In this document: piece by piece, positions 7,236-12,125 of the stretch
How the letters are laid out: each line of letters starts with the position of its first letter
Position numbering within the stretch: position 1 is the stretch's first letter
Assembly: GCA_032229885.1 (NCBI GenBank)
Contig: JAVYAJ010000024.1
Span: 1-12,125, forward strand
From: Anammoximicrobium sp032229885
GTDB taxonomy: Bacteria; Planctomycetota; Planctomycetia; Pirellulales; Pirellulaceae
Direction of reading: 5' to 3'
DNA: 12,125 nucleotides
Notes under the pieces: model-generated
Seen by the model: the letters and a program-made list of their open reading frames with translations, nothing else
Database searches by the model: none
What the model was told of the DNA's origin: nothing
Translations under genes and position numbers: made by a program

Positions 7236-7631
7236 TTAGCGATATGGTGGCGGAGCTTCGGACGAAGGGTTCGGCAGCATGTCGGCGATGTGTGGCTTTG
7301 CGGTTGGCGGATGGGATGAAATGTACGAAGCGCGCCGCGCATACGGATCCTCGAAGCCTGGATTCGGCAGCAACTTCGTCGTCTCGCCGGCCACGGCGTG
7401 GTCGGCGAGCGCTGGATCGACCAGAGGCGGTGCGGCGACCTCAGCCCGTAGAACCGTGGGCTGCCGAAGCACCTCGCGTTTTGGCGACTCGACGTGCAGG
7501 CGTGACGCCGTGTCGGCCAACGACGCGGCCGGCGCGACGGAGACTGTCGACAGGAATCCCTGCAGACTCAATCCGGCCAGCGCCATGCCGACTGTTGTCA
7601 GCGATGCAAGCAATTTGGCTTTTGGGCCCAT
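7236..7631 (-). CDS. Small secreted protein of unknown function with repeated LPNP motif
   Basis: This 131-residue protein is not recognised. Residues about 4-40 form an export signal: MGPKAK, a hydrophobic stretch (LLASLTTVGMALAGLSLQGF) and a probable cleavage region near VAPAASLA. The rest is polar and proline-rich. Its C-terminal third has two related motifs, LLPNPGFEDPYA and MLPNPSSEAPPPYR, about 30 residues apart, which suggests a small duplication or binding motif. The frame stays open upstream to 8075, but the start at 7631 is preferred because the signal peptide begins there; AAAGG about 10 bases upstream is a weak ribosome site. It is the first convincing gene after rsmH on the same strand. 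It does not look like FtsL: it has no heptad coiled coil after the hydrophobic segment. It lies inside the long inverted-repeat pair. Confidence 0.6.
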   Translation of the reverse strand: MGPKAKLLASLTTVGMALAGLSLQGFLSTVSVAPAASLADTASRLHVESPKREVLRQPTVLRAEVAAPPLVDPALADHAVAGETTKLLPNPGFEDPYARRASYISSHPPTAKPHIADMLPNPSSEAPPPYR

Positions 7632-8148
7632 ATCAACAGAACCTTTGGGATACTGCCCAGGCCGGCGACGATCGATGCGAAGAAACGTGCAGGCGAAGGT
7701 CTGGCGGCGCCCAAGGCCGCACAGATATGTCCCGCCGCACAACCGTCTGACCAACATCGCCAACGGACGGCTCGAGCTCGTGGTCCAAGACAGGGGGACC
7801 ACAGATGGTCTGTGGCCGATCTCCGGCGACGCCAGCCAGTCGAATATCGACGCTGGCATTCGCCACTCCGCACCCTCGCCACAGTATCGGCAGGGCCATC
7901 GCCGATCTTCAGCGAATCTCTGTCGGTTTGTTATCCGGGTAATGCCTTGTGCGTCTCGGAGTCGCGAATCGTCGGACCGGTTTGGGGCCGCCCGCCCCGT
8001 GCGAGACGGTACATCCACGTGGTGCGGCGCCGTCGGAAGCCAGATCGAGACCTTGGAGATGCGGGCGGCGGACACGCCGCCCCGCGGCGGAAACGGCTCG
8101 AGCGAGGCGACAGGCTCGCGCGGATGGAACGCCTGCTTGCGGCGCGGG
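7632..8148 (-). other. 517-bp stretch downstream of rsmH without a convincing gene
   Basis: In most bacteria ftsL would start here. A GTG-started frame (7931-8152) overlaps the rsmH stop as GTGA, but it encodes 73 Arg/Pro-rich residues with no membrane segment, so I do not call it. All three minus frames have open stretches typical of GC-rich DNA. A perfect short hairpin, CCACAGATGGTCTGTGG, lies at 7799-7815. No promoter for the secreted gene is obvious. Confidence 0.45.
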
Positions 8149-9021
8149 TCACGCCTGACGAACGGCGGCCCGCAGCCTGGCGCTACGGCTGCGAGGGTTC
8201 GCCGTGCATTCGGAATCGCTCGCGCAGATCGGTTTTTTGCATAAGCTGGCCAGTCGGGGATCTTGGCGAAAAGCCTCTTTTACCAGGCGATCTTCCAGTG
8301 AATGAAAGCTGATGACGACGATGCGTCCACCCGGTCGCAGGCAATCGGGAAGCCGACGAAGGGCGCGTTCCAACGAGCCGAGTTCGTCGTTGACAGCGAT
8401 TCGCAGCGCCTGAAAGGTTCGCGTCGCCGGATCGATCCGTGCCCGCGAGCCGCGGGGCACGCACGCGCGAACGAGCCGGGCGAGTTGATCGGCCGTTCGA
8501 ATAGGATCGCTGCGACGCGTTTGAACGATCCGACGCGCGATTCGGCGGCTAAAACGCTCTTCGCCAAAACCGTAGATCAGATCGGCCAGTTGCTGCTCGG
8601 GGATTCGCTCCAACAATCGCCACGCGGGCTCGCCCTGCGTCGGATCGAAACGCAGGTCGAGCGAACCTCGCGCGTCGAAGGAAAAACCGCGCGTCGTGTC
8701 GGCCAACTGGTCGCTCGACAGGCCTAGGTCAAGCAGAATGCCGTCGACGGTCGACAAGCCCAGACTGCCGATCACTTCGGCCATCTCGGCATAGTTGGCC
8801 TGGGCCACCTTGACACACATTCCGGCCAAGCTGCGCTCGGCGGCGGCGATCGCGCGCGGGTCGCGATCCAGGCCCAACACAAACCCGGTCGGCGCGACCC
8901 GCTCGGCCACCAGCCGCGCATGCCCGCCTCCGCCCAGCGTTCCGTCCACGACGACTTGGCCAGGCAGCGGTTGAAGGTGCTCGAGGACTTCGTTGGACAA
9001 CACGGGAAGGTGGATGGTCAT
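8149..9021 (-). CDS. rsmH: 16S rRNA (cytosine1402-N4)-methyltransferase RsmH (MraW)
   Basis: RsmH uses S-adenosylmethionine to methylate N4 of C1402 in the 16S rRNA decoding centre. The 290-residue length fits the family (about 300). HLPVLSNEVLEHL at residues 4-16 is the family start. DGTLGGGGH (26-34) is the SAM-binding loop, LGLDRDP (49-55) holds the acidic residue of motif II, and GILLDLGLSSDQL (94-106) is the active-site motif. RTFQALRIAVNDEL, VVISFHSLEDR and NPRSRSARLRAA close the protein as in complete family members. The ATG is the last unit of a heptanucleotide array; no Shine-Dalgarno sequence precedes it and no other start fits the family alignment. mraZ lies 1.26 kb upstream rather than adjacent, and no ftsL, ftsI or murE follows. 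No residue loss is apparent, so the enzyme should be active. Confidence 0.97.
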   Translation of the reverse strand: MTIHLPVLSNEVLEHLQPLPGQVVVDGTLGGGGHARLVAERVAPTGFVLGLDRDPRAIAAAERSLAGMCVKVAQANYAEMAEVIGSLGLSTVDGILLDLGLSSDQLADTTRGFSFDARGSLDLRFDPTQGEPAWRLLERIPEQQLADLIYGFGEERFSRRIARRIVQTRRSDPIRTADQLARLVRACVPRGSRARIDPATRTFQALRIAVNDELGSLERALRRLPDCLRPGGRIVVISFHSLEDRLVKEAFRQDPRLASLCKKPICASDSECTANPRSRSARLRAAVRQA

Positions 9022-9239
9022 TGGTCATTGGTCATTGGGCAGTGGTCAGTGGTCAGTGGTCAGTGGTCAGTGGTCAGTGGTCATTGGGCTGTGGGCTGTG
9101 GGCTGTGGTCATTGGTCATTGGTCATTGGTCATTGGTCATTGGTCATTGGTCAGTGGTCAGTGGTCAGTGGTCAGTGGTCAGTGGTCAGTGGTCAGTGGT
9201 CAGTGGTCAGTGGGCTGTGGGCTGTGGGCTGTGGGCTGG
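9016..9239. repeat. Heptanucleotide satellite of 32 units abutting the rsmH start
   Basis: The 224 bp have an unbroken 7-bp period. Plus-strand unit types are GGTCATT (10 copies), GGTCAGT (14), GGGCTGT (6), GGGCAGT (1) and a final GGGCTGG (1). The order is 3 ATT, 1 GCAGT, 5 CAGT, 1 ATT, 3 GCTGT, 6 ATT, 9 CAGT, 3 GCTGT, then the last unit. The sequence ATT, then CAGT, then GCTGT thus occurs twice, which suggests block duplication. On the minus strand each ATT unit reads AATGACC and contains ATGA. The first unit (9016-9022) includes the rsmH ATG. Heptanucleotide tandem repeats are known from other bacteria, notably the STRR repeats of filamentous cyanobacteria. Confidence 0.97.
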
Positions 9240-9591
9240 CGCGGCCAAAAAGCCGGAGACTGTGGGGTTTAGGCGGAATTGGTTTTGCAAGGCGGTTGCG
9301 CAGCACGGACGATCACAATCGTCTTGGCCGTAGGCCATCTTCAACGTAGCCTGGGGCAACGTCCCAGGAAGCAAAGACAACAGCAACCGTGTTGGCCGTA
9401 GGCCATCTTCAACGTGTCGGCTCCGACCGCATGAATATGGCCTTCGGCCAAAAGATGCCCGCGCGCGGCGCCAGTCCTGGGGCGTTGCCCCCAGGCTACG
9501 ATGATCGGAGGCCTTCGGCCAAACAGAATCAGCGCCGATCTGCGCTCAAACGCGCAACAGTGGAATCGGTAGTGGTTTAAGAAATTGACCG
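9238..9591 (-). repeat. Arm B of the long composite inverted repeat
   Basis: This is the inverted partner of 6729-7224. It begins where the heptad array ends. GGCGCGGCCAAAAAGCCGG (9238-9256) matches the reverse complement of 7206-7224 apart from one base change and one missing A, and the match continues through the hairpins to GAAATTGACCG at 9581-9591. Its core (about 9461-9527) is also close to the window-end copies at 3-68 and 12060-12125. It contains the hairpin pairs GGCC-TTC-GGCC and CCTGGGGC-GTT-GCCCCCAGG, the latter with one extra C. It lies in the gap between mraZ and rsmH and has no gene. Confidence 0.85.
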
Positions 9592-10284
9592 TGACAGCAG
9601 TAGGCAGTAGGCATGGGGGACAGTGGGGCGTTGTGGGGAGACGCGGACGGCATCGCGCGTGTGCGGGTAAGGAACGAGGCCGAGAGCGCGCGTCGCGATG
9701 GGCGACTTGGCTGCTCGACGCCCCATCGCCGTTCCGATGGGCGGCTTGAACGGAACGTCGGCTCGCGGCTCGCAACGAATGCAGAGATTGCCGACCGAAC
9801 AAATTGGCCCGGTTTCGCGCGGCACAAACCGACCCAGGGGGCGTCCCTGCCCCCGATAGCGGGCCGACTTGCCGATCCGCCTGACAGCCGAACTGCCCGC
9901 CGCGGATCGCCGATCGCAGCCGAGGTGATCCTTCACCCCGCCCCGTGAAAGCCGCTGGCTTCCACGCGAGGCGATCTTTTGTCGTTCGTACTGCGTGACT
10001 CGGTGCGCGCGACGTATCGGGCGATTCGAATCTGCCGTACTAATCTTCACGCGCCCGGCCTGGAATCTTGTCGGACGGACTTCGGCTCGTCTTTGTCATC
10101 CGAGGTTCGCGCAACTCGCCGCCACGCATGCCTTCGGTCGCTCGTCGCACCCCGCCTCGGTCGCCCTCGGAACGAATCGCCGAATCGATTTCCGGCCGTA
10201 TCAAACCTCCCAGGACCAAAATCCGCTGTTCATCTCCATTCGATGCGAGAAAACCGCACGAAGCAACCATCGATCCAGAACACG
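9592..10284. other. Mostly non-coding stretch between mraZ and the repeat arm
   Basis: The left edge (about 9595-9635) is a short degenerate heptad run (GCAGTAGGCAGTAGGCATGG, then GGGACAGTGGGG), a weak echo of the array on the other side of arm B. At 9695-9757 two hairpins follow each other: GCGATGGG (9695-9702) with CCCATCGC (9722-9729), then CGTTCC (9730-9735) with GGAACG (9752-9757); CGATGGGCG is also a direct repeat at 9696 and 9735. A minus frame of 157 codons (9577-10050) is Arg/Ser-rich and runs through the repeat, so it is not called. A possible small gene at 10040-10270 is listed separately. Confidence 0.5.
10040..10270 (-). CDS. Possible 76-residue hypothetical protein downstream of mraZ
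   Basis: The frame starts 14 bases after the mraZ stop, on the same strand, and encodes a charged, Arg- and Glu-rich protein with a hydrophobic start (ILVLGGLI near residue 18). I do not recognise it. There is no clear Shine-Dalgarno sequence, no membrane segment and no family motif. Its position right behind mraZ is the main reason to list it; a chance open frame is about as likely. Confidence 0.25.
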   Translation of the reverse strand: MVASCGFLASNGDEQRILVLGGLIRPEIDSAIRSEGDRGGVRRATEGMRGGELREPRMTKTSRSPSDKIPGRARED

Positions 10285-10812
10285 TCAGCGCGGTTGGCTC
10301 GGACGTTGCTCGGCATCCATCGTTTCACACATCGACTTGCCGATGGCCATCGGTGACAACTTGGTAGCCCCGAACCCAGACGTCGCCCGTTCGACCAACT
10401 CGTCGTAGTGCGGCTGCACACTCTGGACGTACGCTTCCCACCGCCCTAGATCCCAAAGCTCCATGTGGTCGCGCACGCCGACCAACACGATTTCTTTGCC
10501 CAGCGCGGCTAGACGAACCAGTTCGGTCGTCAGACGCACGCGGCCCAATTTATCGAGTTCGACTCGCTGAACTTGGCTGAAGAATAGCCGACTAAACGCC
10601 CGGACTTCGCGCGTATTGCCCGGCCCGAGCTCCAGTTGCGCAGCCAACTGCGAAAACGCCTCTTCGCTGTACAGTTCGAGAGATCCGTCGGTGCCCGGAG
10701 TCACATACAGCGTTGCATTGTCTGACAGCCCGACGGCATCGCGAAACGACCGTGGTATCGCAAATCGGAGCTTGTCATCCAGTGATCGATGAAAAGTCCC
10801 GGTTAACAGCAT
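10285..10812 (-). CDS. mraZ: Transcriptional regulator MraZ
   Basis: MraZ is an AbrB-fold DNA-binding protein that forms rings and represses its own promoter and the dcw operon in bacteria where it has been studied. The 175 residues begin MLLTGTFHRSLDDKLRFAIP, the usual start, and contain the two family motifs DDKLR (with Leu for the common Gly) and DKLGR (in QRVELDKLGRVRLT). ELYSEEAF and IVLVGVRDHMELWD are the conserved parts of each half. Typical members have about 140-155 residues; this one has a C-terminal tail of some 30 extra polar residues after PHYDELVERA. The start at 10812 has GAGGT 9 bases upstream; the frame is open upstream for 29 codons, but these overlap promoter and operator. 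Downstream, rsmH is 1.26 kb away, so MraZ may no longer control it directly. Confidence 0.95.
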   Translation of the reverse strand: MLLTGTFHRSLDDKLRFAIPRSFRDAVGLSDNATLYVTPGTDGSLELYSEEAFSQLAAQLELGPGNTREVRAFSRLFFSQVQRVELDKLGRVRLTTELVRLAALGKEIVLVGVRDHMELWDLGRWEAYVQSVQPHYDELVERATSGFGATKLSPMAIGKSMCETMDAEQRPSQPR

Positions 10813-10821
10813 CGCTCGACC

Positions 10822-10826
10822 ACCTC
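10822..10826 (-). promoter_or_regulatory. Ribosome binding site of mraZ
   Basis: Minus-strand GAGGT, within GAGGTGG, ends 9 bases before the ATG at 10812. It supports this start over the in-frame upstream ones. Confidence 0.65.
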
Positions 10827-10836
10827 GCACCAATTT

Positions 10837-10866
10837 CTCCCACACTGCTCCAAACATACCCACTTT
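10837..10866 (-). promoter_or_regulatory. MraZ operator: three 10-bp direct repeats
   Basis: Read on the minus strand, AAAGTGGGTA (10866-10857), TGTTTGGAGC (10856-10847) and AGTGTGGGAG (10846-10837) put TGGGT, TGGAG and TGGGA at an exact 10-bp pitch with 5-base gaps. Known MraZ sites are three or more TGGGN repeats with 5-base spacers in Escherichia coli and AAAGTGKSWN repeats in mollicutes; the first box fits both forms. The boxes overlap the proposed -10 element, as expected for autorepression. Confidence 0.75.
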
Positions 10867-10880
10867 CAGGAATGCGTCAA
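10853..10880 (-). promoter_or_regulatory. Sigma70-like promoter of mraZ
   Basis: Minus-strand TTGACG (10880-10875) and TATGTT (10858-10853) are 16 bases apart. Transcription would begin near 10846, giving a leader of about 34 bases that contains the ribosome site. The -10 element lies within the MraZ boxes. Confidence 0.55.
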
Positions 10881-11122
10881 CACGGCGACAACAGGGCAAC
10901 GGGAGCCGCTACGTCAAAAACGAGGCGGCTAATCGTCGTAGAGTGCGTCCTTGTCGAGACTTTGGAACGCGGGGCGACGATCGGCAGAATTTTCGAATCG
11001 GTCGGCCGCCCTCGGGGACAGTATCGTTTTCCTGTATAAAAAGCCACTAGTACCACGGATCGGAGTTGATGAGACGTGGAACAGCAAGCCGTCCCATCTC
11101 CGATCAATTCTGCTTTCTGGCG
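10881..11122 (-). other. Spacer between the EamA transporter and mraZ
   Basis: About 240 bp with no gene. It holds a possible terminator of the transporter gene (11037-11105); its right end abuts the transporter stop and its left end the mraZ promoter. Confidence 0.5.
11037..11105 (-). terminator. Possible intrinsic terminator of the EamA transporter gene
   Basis: On the minus strand GATCGGAG (11105-11098) pairs with CTCCGATC (11065-11058). Inside this, TGGGACG pairs with CGTCTCA, allowing one G-U pair. A run of six T (11042-11037) follows, but about 15 bases after the stem, farther than in a standard terminator. Confidence 0.4.
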
Positions 11123-12001
11123 TCAGACTGATGCGTAGCGCATCCCGACGATTGCACAGCAGACGAAGGCGATGAAAATCCATTGGCCTGCGCTGAGCCG
11201 CTCGCCGTGGATCAGCCATGCCAAGACCGAGACAGCCACCATCATCGACCCCAACACGGCGGTGACAATCGCCACGGGGCCAACAGCCACCGCCAGTGCG
11301 TAAAAACTGGTCCCTGCCGCGCCGGGAATGCACATCGCGAGAATCCATCCCAGTTCTCGCCACAGCGGCAGGCTGCCGACGCTGCCCAGCGCCAGACGAC
11401 GTGCCGCCAGGACAACGGCGCCCATCGCGGTGATTGTCGACTCCCAACACCATCCGGCCACCAAGGGGTCGATTTCCCGAGAGATGCGGCCGATCAGCGT
11501 AAAGCCGATGCCCAACGTTACGCCAAACGTGGCCGCGAACGCCAAGCCGCGAGGCAACGAATACGTCACGGTCGCCACCGGCGGATTGCGGACCGCCCCC
11601 AGCCCCAGCACGCCGCAGACGATCAAACCCATCCAAACCACTTGCCGCCCGGACAACGATTCGCCCAACACGTACGCGCTGATCAAGACCGAGACCAGCG
11701 TAGACAGGCTCATGTTCAACGCGGTGGCGATCCCGATCGGCAGGTAACGCAATGTGTTGGCGGACGCCCAGTTGCCCACGAGCGTGATGCCCGACGTCAC
11801 CAGAATCCAGTTCCACTGGGCGGCGACCGCGCCCAGTTCGATGGGCCCCGCCATCCACAACCCCGGCAGCATCAGCAGACTGAGGCCAGCCCCGCGCACC
11901 GTGACCATCGCCAAGCGATCATGGCGGCGATAATACGGCGCCAGCCAGGTGCTATGCAGCGCATACGCGACCATCGACAGAACCGCGAAAATGAAAAACA
12001 T
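11123..12001 (-). CDS. EamA/DMT superfamily transporter
   Basis: This 292-residue inner-membrane protein has about ten hydrophobic segments in two similar halves (about 2-138 and 148-290), the layout of the drug/metabolite transporter superfamily. In the first half, ANTLRYLPIGIATALNMSLSTLVSVLISAYVLGESLSGRQVVWMG is the typical late part of an EamA repeat: small-residue helix, then an L/HGE-LS motif, then the last helix. The second half repeats this with GPVAIVTAVLGSMMVAVSVLAWLIHGERLSAGQW. Family members export or exchange small metabolites, amino acids or nucleotide sugars; the substrate cannot be read from sequence. The ATG at 12001 is 29 bp from a hairpin repeat and lacks a clear Shine-Dalgarno sequence. 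There is no functional link to mraZ beyond direction. Confidence 0.9.
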   Translation of the reverse strand: MFFIFAVLSMVAYALHSTWLAPYYRRHDRLAMVTVRGAGLSLLMLPGLWMAGPIELGAVAAQWNWILVTSGITLVGNWASANTLRYLPIGIATALNMSLSTLVSVLISAYVLGESLSGRQVVWMGLIVCGVLGLGAVRNPPVATVTYSLPRGLAFAATFGVTLGIGFTLIGRISREIDPLVAGWCWESTITAMGAVVLAARRLALGSVGSLPLWRELGWILAMCIPGAAGTSFYALAVAVGPVAIVTAVLGSMMVAVSVLAWLIHGERLSAGQWIFIAFVCCAIVGMRYASV

Positions 12002-12029
12002 CGGCCCCTGCCTAGTGCGTGTCCAATCT

Positions 12030-12125
12030 TAACGCGGGCCAGTGCCCGCAACCCAAAAATCTGTCTGGCCGAAGGCCTCCGATTACCGTAGCCTGGGGCA
12101 ACGCCCCAGGGCTGGCGCCGCGCGC
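12030..12125 (-). repeat. Right copy of the 96-bp hairpin repeat, inverted relative to the left end
   Basis: This is the reverse complement of 3-98 with four differences seen by eye. It contains GCGGGCCAGTGCCCGC (12034-12049), GGCCGAAGGCC (12067-12077) and CCTGGGGCAACGCCCCAGG (12092-12110). It lies directly upstream of the EamA transporter gene, so that gene's promoter must lie in or beyond it. Confidence 0.85.

Noticed and set aside
7236..7631. FtsL assignment for the small secreted protein
   Set aside because: It has a signal-peptide-like start but no leucine-zipper coiled coil, and its C-terminal part is proline-rich.
7931..8152. GTG-started frame overlapping the rsmH stop, considered as ftsL
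   Set aside because: The GTGA overlap is attractive, but the 73 residues lack a membrane segment and coiled coil and are Arg/Pro-rich.
9016..9239. CRISPR array
   Set aside because: There are no spacers; units are contiguous 7-mers and no cas gene is present.
8920..9349. Plus-strand open frames rich in Trp, Ser and Gly across the heptad array
   Set aside because: They are translations of a 7-bp repeat that is open in all three plus frames, and they overlap rsmH in antisense.
9922..9931. Minus-strand GGATCACCTC, identical to the 3' end of 16S rRNA
   Set aside because: Only ten bases match and nothing upstream resembles 16S rRNA, so this is chance.
9577..10050. Minus-strand frame of 157 codons between mraZ and rsmH
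   Set aside because: It has no recognisable motif, runs into the repeat arm, and has the composition of chance GC-rich frames.

Overview
The window looks like a high-GC planctomycete chromosome, probably of the Pirellulales or a near relative. The evidence is a long DUF1559-type protein, secreted beta-helix/PKD and glycosidase-like proteins, mraZ and rsmH without the rest of a classical division/cell-wall (dcw) cluster, and many hairpin repeats of the CCTGGGGCAACGCCCCAGG and GGCCGAAGGCC kind. The assignment rests on recognition, not on a search. All seven convincing genes are on the minus strand.

Layout, in minus-strand transcription order (right to left). An EamA/DMT-type transporter (11123-12001) ends near a possible terminator. 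mraZ (10285-10812) follows, with a clear ribosome binding site, a sigma70-like promoter and three direct repeats at 10-bp spacing that match the known MraZ operator pattern. About 1.26 kb of mostly non-coding, repeat-rich DNA then separates mraZ from rsmH (8149-9021), although these genes are normally adjacent. A 32-unit heptanucleotide array (9016-9239) runs directly into the rsmH start codon. After rsmH come about 0.5 kb without a convincing gene and a small secreted protein of unknown function (7236-7631). No ftsL, ftsI or mur gene follows. The left half encodes three probably exported proteins: a two-part DUF1559 protein (4432-6096), a parallel beta-helix protein with a PKD domain (2587-4293), and a glycosidase-like protein with an N-terminal amidotransferase-like domain (159-2114).

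Repeats dominate the spaces between genes. Two long, diverged inverted copies of one composite element (6729-7224 and 9238-9591) bracket exactly the secreted gene, rsmH and the heptad array. A second pair of about 96-bp inverted copies (3-98 and 12030-12125) lies at the two ends of the window. A different dispersed repeat (2320-2466) lies upstream of the glycosidase-like gene. I see no tRNA, rRNA, CRISPR array, transposase or phage gene.

The most unusual feature is the rsmH locus. An essential-type 16S rRNA methyltransferase gene is cut off from mraZ, enclosed by inverted repeats, and has a start codon that is itself part of a variable-looking heptad satellite with no Shine-Dalgarno sequence.
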